From assembly GCA_030248215.1 (NCBI GenBank), contig JASANG010002672.1, positions 29,134 to 93,133 of the forward strand: a DNA stretch of 64,000 bases, in the 5' to 3' direction. A program made the position numbers and the translations under genes. Below, in pieces: positions 1-17,923 of this stretch; position 1 is the first letter of the stretch, and each line of letters starts with the position of its first letter. The DNA comes from Enoplolaimus lenunculus (Eukaryota > Nematoda > Enoplea > Enoplida > Thoracostomopsidae). Under the pieces are notes generated by a model, which saw only the letters and a list, made by a program, of their open reading frames with translations, made no database searches and was not told the DNA's origin.

Positions 1-1325
1 GTTTTATATGAGGTCGGATATTGAAATCGGATGTTCAAAATTGTTTTAAACATCGAAATATCGCTTGTATCGTATTTTTAATAATTAAGTGTATACAAGG
101 AAGATAAGGGCATATATCTAGCGGAAATCTATGGAACACAGCAAAGGCTTTTTATAGGGTTTAGAATGTAGCATACTTTTAGACATTAAGAGTTCATAAA
201 ATTTCTCATTCGCTGCTTTCGGTCCGAATAAAAGTTTGCGTTAAGCTATAGCGCCGAAATGAAATCTTTTTTGTACCCTTGACTTCTAACCCATTTGCTT
301 TAAAAAGTTTAAAACGTTAGTTTGTCGAAAACATTCTCATTTGGATATTTCCGTTTTTTGCGTAAACTTATAGGATATCCGAACACACAAATATGTAGAG
401 CTATATTTCAATCTGTACAGATTGGCTACGTCAAAAACGCATACGAGCTTTGTAAATCTGAGACTACAGCAACGCGCTATACATGTCGTGCGACTCCGTA
501 CGCCACCATAAGTCACTAAATTGTGTTTACAAATTATGCACTGCCATGCAGTATTTATTCACTTGTGCTGTGACGCACGCAGAACGATCATAGTATACCT
601 AAAAAGTAGCGCCACCCTAAAGTGTATCTTTATTGAGATTCAGCATTTTTTTGAAATACCCGATTTCAGCAGCTGCGTGTAGTGTGTAGTCAGAATTTCA
701 TTACGCGGAATGGTGCAGCATATGCGAGCGATAGTAGAAAGCGCAAAAATTTATGACGTCTAGCACCCAGCAAAATATTGTAAAGCTAATTGCAATTTTT
801 CCGTTTCTCGGAAAGTTTGAAAAAAATTAAGCCTGCCCTTTTTTAGGAATAAGTAAATCTGAATTGTGCCGAAGGCGCAGCCTTTTTGAAATCGCATGGT
901 CGAAAAATTTCATAGCTACCAAGATACTTTATATTGTGTGTTCCTTAGTGTAGCAACAGCAAGCAACCCCCCTCTTTTTCGTGCAGCGGCTGCGCTGAAT
1001 CTAAGATAGATAGATATTGTATTTTGTGACACTGTACAACAGCCAAACAGGTAGCATTACGAAATCCTTCCATGTGTCCCGGTGCTTGTGAAGTAGGTCT
1101 TACTGTTTTCAAGTTGCCAGCTATAACCCAAGTTAAACAGAACCAAAGGTTAACAAAGCAAAGCATCGAAAACAATCAATAAATAACTACCCAAGATAAA
1201 TTACAAGCACGAGACATGATAATTAGGTGACATGACAGTTGTAAACATGTGAGACATGCTCTTCCTAGTACATATGCGATATATGCAATGCACATTGTAT
1301 GTATGCTTACCTGCAGCATACCTTC
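1..1325. other. Gene-free, low-information sequence
   Basis: AT-rich sequence upstream of the Smad gene. Short open frames show no family resemblance or splice context. A short GTAGCGCCACC end near 607-617 matches the terminal word of the repeat family at 17011 and 43722. Confidence 0.5.
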
Positions 1326-1334
1326 GATATGTAG

Positions 1335-1500
1335 TGGCTGACTACGTGGCGCAGTGGTAGCAGCGTCTGCCGGACTCGCATAAGGTCGCTAGTTCGAAAC
1401 CACCCGTAATCCGCTCAGTTGCTTAGCAAAAAGGTTTGATGTCCCGGTTCCTACCTAGACTGACAACATTAATAAATGGTAGGTGATCAGGGAGCAGCCA
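1335..1500 (+). repeat. tRNA-derived SINE
   Basis: Contains an A-box-like TGGCGCAGTGGTAGC and, about 45 bp later, a B-box-like GCTAGTTCGAAACC, in a roughly tRNA-sized head (GACTACGTGG to CCGTAATCCGC). A non-tRNA body follows (AGCAAAAAGGTTTGATGTCC). The acceptor stem does not pair properly, so it is a SINE and not a functional tRNA gene. Confidence 0.55.
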
Positions 1501-2194
1501 CTAATAATCGCCAATACAAAATCAATTTAATTTATTCTTATTCTATACTTCACATGTTGCGGTCGTACTTTAAAAAAAGTTACGTCAATCAGGGTATCGG
1601 AATTCCGATTCCGATTAGAATTCCGATTCAATACGAGTTCCGATTCCGTGGTTTAATTGAAATTGCAGACTCATGATGTCTGTTTAATATAAAGCAAATC
1701 TATTAGTTCCTTGTCATGGCAATAGCCGACATTTATTGTTTAAGTAATTATTTGAGCATAACTTAAGTAAATGCTTAAGTAATATTTCAGAAACCAAGAG
1801 GGGGCAAGAGTAACACTAAGGTTGTTTAGGAAACTAGCTTTCTCTAAAGCGTAGTTGCCAATGTAATATGTATGAGACTCATTTCGTGAGGCACACTATT
1901 TTAATTTACACTTTTCAATAGAAATATTAAACTGCCATGTTTCTACGTAGTCAGCTAAAGCATGTACAGCATTTTGTAAACAATGACGAGAGTAGCCATT
2001 ATCAGATTTAAGGATACCACAGTATATTTTAAGATGGAGACATAAATTCCAGCCTTTCATTAAGGTTTGGATCATGTTCAAGATCCGTGTCCGGGCATAC
2101 ATATATATTGGTGAAATATTAAGTTGACTTTCAACTGTAGTCAAAAGTGTGCATGCATTAAACTAAGCATGAATTTCGGTGAATTATATACCTA

Positions 2195-2310
2195 TTTGCA
2201 GCTGCGAAAACCCCTAAGTTCTTTTGTGACCGAACTTGCATATGCAAGCTGCACGTATAATTTTTGGCTGCGAAAACTTGCTCGTATGAATAGGGCTTTA
2301 CGAATAACAT
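2195..2310. repeat. Foldback MITE of the GCAGCTGCAA / GTGTGAATAGGG family (partial)
   Basis: CAGCTGCGAAAACCCC on one side and GGCTGCGAAAACTTGCTCGT ATGAATAGGG on the other form an imperfect inverted pair shared with 8570-8765, 27837-28110, 41530-41830 and 58445-58632. It lies just upstream of the Smad start codon. Confidence 0.45.
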
Positions 2311-2394
2311 ACTATTGTTATATTTATCTGTTTATACATATTTTCATATTATTAAGCTTGCCTTATTTAATGCGTATTATTTAACATACGTATA

Positions 2395-9896
<7,502 letters not shown>

Positions 9897-9959
9897 TTGA
9901 TTCGATGAGCTGTCACTTGAATTGAGAAATTATTTTCGATTGGGTACTTGTTTAGTTCC

Positions 9960-10065
9960 TGCCACATAAATTCTCCGGGACGTAACGAACGAGCCTAAAC
10001 CAGAAAATACGCCTAAACATAAGTCTAAATGCAAGCCTAAGCCTGAGCCTAAACGTGTGATATTG
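9960..10065 (+). repeat. Fragment of TAAGCC-core MITE
   Basis: GCCTAAAC and GCCTAAGCCTGAGCC words characteristic of the family, without clear ends. It lies just past the Smad stop codon. Confidence 0.4.
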
Positions 10066-10551
10066 TATTAATATAAACACTGTGGGTAGGATTTTCGCTT
10101 TCTATTAAATTATCACTTGTGTGTAGGGGAAACTAAACAAGTACCTTCGGTTGTACACGACGGTTTGATGACCAAATTTTACTATGCAATATTACATTAC
10201 ATTGTTTAATGAATGAATTTGCATTCATGTATATATATACACTTTGTATTTTACTCTAATAAGTACCCAGCGTCTTCTGATTTTGAACAAAACAACAATG
10301 TAAACTCAACAACGGTTTGGTCTTTTTTAATTCGTCTATAATTTAAAAGTTTCGTGGCGTATGATGAGCTTAGAGTAAAATGTACGCGAAGTCTGTATTT
10401 GATTACAGATAGTCGCGGATAGAGATGAGGGTTTGACTTTTGACGCACATGCGTGCAATGGCGAGTAATCATTTTTGCGTGCAGCTGCGGTTGTGTTTAT
10501 ATCTTTCAGTAACACCGTATTGTTAGTTGAATGATTCGTTGCATTTCTAGG

Positions 10552-10740
10552 CCCGTATTCTCAAAGATGTGTTGCATCTATCGAAAGTTGGTGATAGGGT
10601 TTGTAGCCTTCGAACCAGTTAATTGTAAGGTTCAGGATTCAGCGTTCTTGCGTTTGATTTGCTCTGTTTCTGTTCCCATGTTCAAGCAACGCAGTTGTAG
10701 GAGCTCTTCAGTTTCAAAACGTGTCGCTAACTGATGGTAG
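10552..10740. repeat. TATTCTCAAA-ended MITE (copy 1)
   Basis: GGCCCGTATTCTCAAAGATG at the left end is shared with copies at 12100, 42526 and 42822. The middle carries the family's TTGGTGATAGG and CGAACCAGTT words. The right end is decayed. Confidence 0.45.
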
Positions 10741-11809
10741 ATGCTGTATGTATTTGAGATAATGGCTCCTAGATATAATATATATACTAGCCTGCCAGCT
10801 TTGCGCAATGCACAAAAGTAGCGAAAGCACAAAAATTTCGTTGCAAATTTTCCTTTCATAGAACAATCATGTGTATTTCCTAAGAAATTATTGTAAACAA
10901 AGTAATGTGCTGGAAAGTTGCCCAAAATACGTATCCGCGGCGTTCCAGCTTTAATATTTAATATCTGTGTGTAAAGTGTGTATACATTTTTCAAATTAAC
11001 GTTCTTCCTATTCCGAAGTATTTGATAAGCCGATCTATGTATAGATATGTGTAGGTTGAGCTTTTGCTGAACAGAGCTGACACATACATTTTTAGGTTGT
11101 CGTTGTTAGGCTTTGATAAAAACTGAATGAAAGTCAATGTTATTTGATGATTTTGTGGCACTTTTTTACATTTTTTATCCCCACAAATGAAATCTCCCGG
11201 CCCAAATAAAAAATGGGTTAAAAAATTTTATTTTACAAGTTCAAAGGACCCTAAACAGGATGCGAGCGCTATAGCGAAACAGTTCCGCCAGTTAAAAAAG
11301 TGCCGCGATTTTTGTTATATCCCCGTTGCAGTTATGGTTTGAAAATTTTATTGCAAACACATTGAGAGCAAGGCGTATATCAAATGAAACTTGAATCATT
11401 ATTTAAGTATTATATTGATTCTACGGGGGCTTAATGTTTTAAAATAATGATGCGTGCACATGGGCTTCTGAGCCGAGTTTTAGTTCGGGTGTAATAGTTC
11501 TGTTGTGTAACATTATTAATATTTGGGCAAATTAGCGCTGTTAGTTTGTACTGTTTTTATATTGCCAACAGCAATTAACAGAGGTAAGTTGGTCGACACA
11601 GTTGCAGTGTTTGTCGCTTAATACAGCGCCAAACCAAACACATCCCAATATTCTCAAATATTGCAAACAAATCTGTGTCGTTCGTTTCGGTAGCGACAAG
11701 TTTTCAAGCAGACATGCTTAGGGCATTCAGGGTTACTGGTTCGTAAAGTCGCAGTAGCTGTTGCGAACTGATTGCTTTAGATCATTCAAACATAGTGGTA
11801 GACACAAGT

Positions 11810-12000
11810 AGATCCTGAGGGAGGGAGGCGTACACCCCCGTCCGTCAGGACATTTTTTGTAAATAAAATGGTAAGATTCCTACCTTACATTATGACATAT
11901 AAGCCAGCATACAGTAAAAATTATGTTTCATAACTTTCGCTAGCCAGCTCATCATTCAGAGCTGTCTTGATTCGCCGCTGGCTGTTGCTGGACAAATACC
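11810..12000. repeat. Element with ATAAAATGGTAAGATTCCTACC core
   Basis: Carries the words that also make up the big tandem array at 30421-31012 and the copy at 25555-25740. Ends read ATCCTGAGGGAGGGAGGCGT and TTGATTCGCCGCTGGC, resembling decayed GCGGCGGATCC ends. Confidence 0.45.
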
Positions 12001-12099
12001 AATAAGGTTTAAGGAAGATAACGTTGAGAAATGGGTAAGAGCAAGTTGAACTCAACTGTGATATACAAACGAAATTAGACTTGCAATTTAATTACATCT

Positions 12100-12322
12100 G
12101 GGCCCATATTCTCAAATGCATATAACACCTATTACCAGGTAGTAATAGGTTTTCAAACTAATGAAATGGTGCAATTATAGATCTCAAAATTTGTCCAGTA
12201 GCAGAGAAAATCGAAAGCAATAAATGTGCTGAATTTCAAATCCTCACTATGCACTGCTTCGAAAGTTACAAAACCTGTCACCAACTGGTAATTGGTGCTG
12301 TACACATTTGAGAATACGAGCT
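12100..12322. repeat. TATTCTCAAA-ended MITE (copy 2)
   Basis: Inverted ends GGGCCCATATTCTCAAATG and CATTTGAGAATACGAGCTC. Inner arms CACCTATTACCAGGTAGTAATAGG and ACCTGTCACCAACTGG pair in part. Confidence 0.65.
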
Positions 12323-12469
12323 CTGAACTCAACCTATACTATACTACGCAGAGGGGGCATCATGACGGTATATCTTTGTATTATATGATGTGGTTGTGTA
12401 CATAAATGAAGGATAAGGGGTGTCTACGAACAGTTGATTGGTGTGTTTTCTTACTTTATTTGAATGATT

Positions 12470-13047
12470 GGTCCATGTTAGTTTAACGGGCGTTCAAGTT
12501 TCTGGTAGGTCTATAAAAGAGTAGGCTTAGATTCTAGACAGGGTGCAACCGGAATTACAATTTACCGGAACCGGAACCGGAACCGGAATTTGAAAATTTT
12601 ACCGGAACCGGAACCGGAAAATGAAAAATGCATTTCACCAAAAATTTCATTTTAATCGTATTTTTTGCTCTATTATTTGTGAAACAACCTTAGCCGAACA
12701 CAGGTATTTATTTTATTTGTTGTATTTTAGATTTTCGTCGTCGACTGAAGTGAAATCCACCATCAACGGCTTATATTCTGAGTACAAGTGGCTTTCAAAA
12801 GAGATTCTTAAACGGCCAAATTATAACACCGGAATTTTTAAATCCGGTAAAAATTTACCGGAACCGGAACCGGAAGGTGAAAAAATGCCGGAACCGAAAT
12901 TCCGGTTGCACCCTGATTCTAGATGACATTTTTTTTGCTTATGCTTAGAGTTATACTTAGGAACACGTTTTTTACAACGCTTCGGATTAGGTTTAGGCTT
13001 AGGAATACGTTTAATCTATTATTACGCCCCTAAAAGTTACATTGGCC
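12470..13047. mobile_element. TAAGCC-core MITE interrupted by a hAT-like MITE
   Basis: Left end GGTCCATGTTAGTTTAACGG and right end CCCCTAAAAGTTACATTGGCC are the family's terminal inverted repeats. The central 12539-12915 is a later insertion with its own 8-bp target duplication. The outer duplication is not clear (GAATGATT against GAACAACG). Confidence 0.75.
12539..12915. mobile_element. hAT-like MITE, nested, perfect 8-bp target duplication
   Basis: Begins CAGGGTGCAACCGGAATT and ends AATTCCGGTTGCACCCTG, a perfect inverted match of 18 bases. It is flanked by ATTCTAGA at 12531-12538 and 12916-12923. CAGGG ends with 8-bp duplications are the hAT pattern. The interior holds GGAACCGGAACC runs; no transposase. 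Confidence 0.92.
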
Positions 13048-13498
13048 GAACAACGATTTATGATAGTTGTTTGTTTGAAGCGATGGGGGTTCACATGTTC
13101 CGGTTCCGCGCATGGTCAATATTCTGTTTATTTTTAAACGGAACTTTTAATATGAGAACAATGGTACAGTTCAAACTTATATTGCAATTTTGCATAGTGC
13201 AACAGATAGAAAATGCTTGCATATGTGCAATAGAATTTAGTAACTAACTAGGGTATATATGGGGTTATTTTGGTTGTTCGCTTCAAATATGCGCCTACCA
13301 CGCCAGCTAGTCCGGTTGGCCAAAAATGGTTGGATTTTGAATGGTTTTACACGCTTGAGCTTCATACAATGTTTTGACTGATTATATGTTGCCTAAATTT
13401 GAATTTTAGGGAAATTTGGAAGCTGAAATATTTGTTTATGAGTACTGTACAAAAAACATTACTAATTTTACATTGCTACAGTGGTACGTTAATGTTCA

Positions 13499-13752
13499 CG
13501 CACACGGTAAATTTCAGTGAGTTGATTTTAGCTCAGAATGAGTTGAATCACTCAGTCTGAGTTAAGATTATCAAAACTCTGAATTTTGAGTTGATTCAAT
13601 TCATTCTGAGTTAATTAATCAACTCACCAAGAGTCAACTCAGTCAGAGTGAGAATCAAGTCAATTCAGAGTGAGTTAATGTTTACTGATATTAATGTAGA
13701 AATCAGCAACTCACTAGCTGAATTGATTAATCAACTCATTGGTATTTAGAGT
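13499..13752. repeat. AACTCA-type palindromic MITE
   Basis: Built of GAGTTGATTTTAACTCAGAATGAGTTG-like words in both orientations. The left end is CGGTAAATTTCAGTGAGTTG and the right is CAACTCATTGGTATTTAGAGTG. Relatives at 44470, 45590, 49141 and 49685. Confidence 0.7.
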
Positions 13753-13769
13753 GAAGTGCTAATAGTAAT

Positions 13770-13963
13770 GGTCTATGTAAAGAGCAGGGGCGGAGCGTTT
13801 TTCTGCGGACTGAAATAATGTAAGCTTAAGCTTTCGACAATTTTTTGTTTGGGCTTCGTTTGCGTAGGTATAAGCTCATTCTTACGCTTAAGCTTACGCG
13901 TATTCTTAGGAATATGCGTCTACTATTGTTACGGTCGTGTTCTTTACATCCGGCCCATTGGCC
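13770..13963. mobile_element. TAAGCC-core MITE with perfect 8-bp target duplication
   Basis: Flanked by ATAGTAAT at 13762-13769 and 13964-13971. The left end is GGTCTATGTAAAGAGCAGGG. The right end reads GTGTTCTTTACATCCGGCCC ATTGGCC, suggesting a small duplication at the tip. Confidence 0.85.
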
Positions 13964-14228
13964 ATAGTAATTTGCCTTATTTTGTGTCATATGTAGATGC
14001 CGTATTGGCCATATCAGGTTTTTTTATTTCGCTACGGTTCTGTTCACATTATATTCACACAGTGTTGTTCGTTTCTTACGTTTCCTTCGTTTTTACGATA
14101 GCGTTTGGAAATTTTTGCCGAACAGTGGTGCGATGAGGCGAAGTTTTGTCAGTTAAAAATTAGCCATCGACAATAATTGGAATCGTGCAGAAAAAGGTAT
14201 TGAATAAGTAAAAGCAGTCTACTTATCA

Positions 14229-14604
14229 CAGGGTGCAAACGGAGGTAAAAAATACCGGAGCCGGATGTGAGGCGAAATTAGGCCGTTAAAAATGATGCCT
14301 ATTTAATTAATTTTAGCCAATATCTGCAGTATGCTGTAACGTTGTTTGGTTTTAATACTGCTAATTTTGTGCGCAATTTCAGAAATTGTTTCCTCAAAAT
14401 TGAGACGAACGTAAAACGAAACGCGCTAAACAGATAAATTTTGCATAATTAGCAAAATTGTACAACCGAAATTGCCGGAATCACCGGCAAAAATGCTACC
14501 GGAGCCGGAGAACGACGGTCTGCCGGAGCCGAAAGTCGATTTTCTGCCGGAGCCGAAGCTCGATTTTCTGCCAGAGCCGGACGCAGACCTCCGATTGTAC
14601 CCTC
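14229..14604. mobile_element. hAT-like MITE (CAGGGTGCAA ends)
   Basis: The left end CAGGGTGCAAACGGAGG and right end CCTCCGATTGTACCCTC are imperfect inverted repeats. The interior has GCCGGAGCCGGA words in both directions. No clear target duplication, so it is older than 12539-12915 or 26836-27115. Confidence 0.7.
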
Positions 14605-15019
14605 GGACAATGCTGTACGTTTTTGATTGGTTAGTATACTTCATAACCATAGACTGGCACAGTTCCTTTTGATTGGTCCAAAGCGGAATTGTAAAATTCT
14701 CTCTGATCAGGTTATACGTTTTGATTGGTTATATATATTACGCAAACATGGAAAGGATTGCGGAAGGAGTATACGTTTACATAACAAATCATCGTGGGTG
14801 CAGCTTGAGCCAAGAGAGAGTTTTACCTTGGATAAGTCCAAGTCGTAATTTCACTTTGGAGAAGCCCAATTCTGAATTGTGCTGAATTACAGCTAAGGTT
14901 GCAACGCGAGCGTTTCATGTTTTACAGTAAACATTGTATATAATTTTGTTTTTTGAGCGATAGTGTAAAAGTATGCTTAAATTTGGGCGTAAGTGGTTTT
15001 CCGTGTAAGAAAATACTCA

Positions 15020-15210
15020 TGACCATTGGAAAGAAAGTTGCTGAACAGTATTATAAGCATATTCCTAGGTCTAAGCTTAAGCCTAAGCCTGATAATGAGC
15101 ATATTCCTAAAGCCTAAGCCAAGCAAAAAATTAGTCTAAAACTTAGCGTACTCTTTTCTAGTCCCACTTAAAAACGTTCCGCTCGTGATCTTTACATGGG
15201 CTGAAAATAT
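15020..15210. mobile_element. TAAGCC-core MITE, decayed
   Basis: GAACAGTATTATAAGCATAT then AGCCTAAGCCTGATAATGAGC and GTTCCGCTCGTGATCTTTAC ATGGGC: the family's two asymmetric ends in correct order. Confidence 0.65.
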
Positions 15211-15429
15211 CAAAGTGATTACGTTTAGGGTTATCCGCTTCGCGGGGCTAAAGTGCAAGTAATATAAAGAGATTATTTTTTGCTTCTCAATTTTAGACTC
15301 TGTAGGCTTTAGGGATGTTTAGGCTCCGTATGTGATGTACTTAAAATGTGTCAATTGGCCGCAACTGATTATACGTGCCCCAATTGTTGCTGGAACCTTG
15401 ACGAATTCGCCTATAGTCATTGACGCTAT

Positions 15430-15590
15430 GGACTCGGATCACGGCTATATAACAGTAATGTAAAGCATATTCCTAAAGCGTAAAGATAAATCGAAGCAAT
15501 AAAATGGTCTAAAAGCTTAAGCTTATACTACACAGGATTTCCACGGAACATTGGTCCGCTCGTATAGACTTAACACATGGCCCAGGCCAT
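15430..15590. mobile_element. TAAGCC-core MITE, decayed
   Basis: Internal order of the family (ACAGTAATGTAAAGCATATTCC, then CTTAAGCTTATAC, then ATTGGTCCGCTCGTATAGAC), with eroded ends. Confidence 0.5.
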
Positions 15591-15593
15591 CCA

Positions 15594-15765
15594 ACATACA
15601 TTAGAACCTGAAAATTTCATGTGGGTCATCCAGTCAAAACTGCGTTAAATTTATTGTAGAGGGGAAATCCCTCTGGTGGGCATTACAACCTGAAAATTTC
15701 ATGTGGGTCATCAGTCAAACTGTCTTAAATTTGTTGTGGACGAGAAATCCCTCTGGCTGGCTCGT
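15594..15765 (+). repeat. About 100-bp direct repeat, two copies
   Basis: GAACCTGAAAATTTCATGTGGGTC AT is followed by TTAAATTTGTTG and AAATCCCTCTGG. The same order repeats about 80 bp later (AACCTGAAAATTTCATGTGG at 15608 and 15688). Function unknown. Confidence 0.6.
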
Positions 15766-16009
15766 ATGTGTTAGAACGTTTACTGTTTTTACAGCACATG
15801 CTGGTATAAAAATCAAACCGAAATATTAAATATATGGAAACCTGTTCTATGCAGAAAAAAATAAAATTAAATAACGCTTGTCTGGCTTATATTTTAACTT
15901 TTATATATTTGGAAAATTAACAGTAATTTAGTGAACAAGTTATTTGACTGAAAGTCTGATTTTTGTGTGCCCGAGAAATTAACGGGGCAAGCTGTAAAAG
16001 CTTTCTGTG

Positions 16010-16137
16010 GGACAGGCTTTAGGCTAATTTTTTTGCTTGACTTACGCTTAGGCTCAGGAATATGCTCATTGTTACGCTTTTTTAGGTTTAGGAATATGCT
16101 TATACTACTGTTCCGGCCCTGTTGTATACATGGGCGA
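16010..16137. mobile_element. TAAGCC-core MITE, partial
   Basis: Minus-oriented TTAGGCTCAGGAATATGCTC and CTGTTCCGGCCCTGTTGTAT ACATGGGC right end. The left end is not resolved. Confidence 0.6.
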
Positions 16138-16753
16138 TAAGAAGGGTACCCATTTTGAGTCCACATGAACAAGAGTCTATTCCTAATTAAAGTCCGTCAG
16201 TGGATAAAAGTCCATAAGTCCTGATTAGAGTCACTAAAAGAAACCAAAGCAGAAAAATGTTCTAGAACGCTCAAATATGCGATAGATACTCCGACGAACC
16301 GCATAAGGTTTACTAAAATCCAAAAAATGAACAACGAGTATAATCAACAAAAATGCCCCGGACTCGGAGCAAGCCAGCCCAGTCGAAAAGAAACAATACC
16401 GAAAACGGTTTTGGGTCCAGCTAAGGTGGGGTGAATTACAAAACAGTCCGAAAGCTAATAACAGATGTAGAGTTAAAATAAATATCAGTCCCCGCTCTTA
16501 TTCAGATTATTACGGCGTTCAGCCAATATTTATTTCATACACACGGATATGCGGGTACTAAGGTTAGTTCCCAATCCTGGACAAAGAAGAAATGTCGCGT
16601 ATAATTTTGAATGTGGTTTGATAATTTTAGCTTTACGAGAGCCAGCCAAATTAATCCGACAACATTTGAAAATCCCGCTCCCTCGTCCCTGAATGGACCA
16701 GTATTGAGGATAATCAGGTTGCGTAAACGTAACCTAAATTGTCCGCATGAGTA

Positions 16754-16980
16754 TTAACCCTTTCTCACATGAATATATTCAATTTCATATGAGATGTAAT
16801 TTCAAGGTAAGATTCGATCCCCAGTCTCACGGGTGGGAGGCGTTTACGATGACCACTGAGCTATAGGAGCTTGACGCTTGAGTCCGAGTAGGCTCCCACG
16901 TCTTGTGGAGATTTTGTATTGCACATATATGTTATAAATTTTAAACACTGCTTACAGTGTGTGTATTGCGAAAGGGTTAA
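16754..16980 (-). mobile_element. TTAA-flanked MITE carrying a tRNA-like module
   Basis: Starts TTAACCCTTTCTCACATG and ends GCGAAAGGGTTAA, with TTAA on both sides as in piggyBac-type insertions. On the minus strand it holds CTCCTATAGCTCAGTGGTCA (A-box-like) and GGGGATCGAATCTTACC (B-box-like). Relatives at 33959-34225 and 43376-43648. Confidence 0.8.
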
Positions 16981-17010
16981 TACCCAATCAAAATTCAGAG
17001 ATCAAAAATT

Positions 17011-17293
17011 GTGACGGCGCTATACTTGGCGCGAGGCGCCGTCAGTCGCCGTTCGGCATCGTCCGTCGCCATGCGTCATCGTAGACTAAAGCCTAAGCCA
17101 AAGCAAAAAAACTATAAAGCTTAAGCTTACTCTATTACAGTCCCTCCGGGAAACGTTCCGGCCCTGTTCTATACATGGGCCCGAGCAATTCACGTACGGA
17201 GCGACGGACTACGCGAACGATTGGCTTACGGTGACTGCCGGCGACGGACGACTCTGTATAACATTACATTTTTTAAAATGTATAGCGCCACCC
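17011..17293. repeat. GTGGCGCTATAC-ended element with GC-rich core and nested MITE piece
   Basis: Left end GTGACGGCGCTATACTTGGC, right end GTATAGCGCCACCC. The core has CGTCGCC/CGTC words, as in 43722-44007. Positions of about 17083-17181 are a TAAGCC-core MITE fragment ending TGTTCTATACATGGGCC. Confidence 0.65.
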
Positions 17294-17298
17294 TTACG

Positions 17299-17517
17299 TA
17301 CACTGCAAAAAATGAAGAGTCAAATTGAGTCTCTCCGAAATAGGCTCTACGGAACTACACAGAGTCAAATTCGACTCCACCACAGTCAAATTCGTCTCGC
17401 TGAGTCGCGCGTTTGACTCTTGCTGAGTCGAATTTGACTCAGTTTGTGTGGGCCCGAAGAACCTATTTTGGATAGAGTCAATTTAACTCGCCATTGTTTT
17501 GCAATGTTGAGCTGTTT
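17299..17517. repeat. GAGTCAAATT-type palindromic MITE
   Basis: TACACTGCAAAAAATG, then repeated GAGTCAAATTCGACTC words and GAGTCAATTTAACTCGCC. Nearly the whole element folds on itself. The right tip is diverged (TTTTGCAATGTT). Confidence 0.75.
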
Positions 17518-17923
17518 GAATTGTAATCATCTCTCTACTGTTATTACTTGCTTTCCAATTGTTTAATGTTTCCGAAAGTATGTGGCATCTGGTAGCAAGT
17601 CTGTGTTTTGACCAATCAATGTATAATTAAAGAAGGAACGTCCAACATACGTATTTCGGGCATTGTGCCAGCATAGAACAAATCAGTTTGTTTTTAATAC
17701 ATCTCTGATCGTCAATTACGCCATAACCTTGCAATGATGTCTGTCGGGTTGTATATGTCGGCAACCATTTTTGACTATGATTAACCAATACAACTCGTTC
17801 AATAATATAACTCATGTTTCGGCACCAACTCTGTTCGACCGTTGAAATTTTTAGTCATATTTTTCGCTAATAGCATTTGCCAAAAAAAAACACGCCCAGC
17901 GATCCTATTTGAAGTCGTAGATT

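Noticed and set aside
1335-1500. Functional tRNA gene
   Set aside because: A- and B-box words are present, but the stems do not pair and a SINE body follows.
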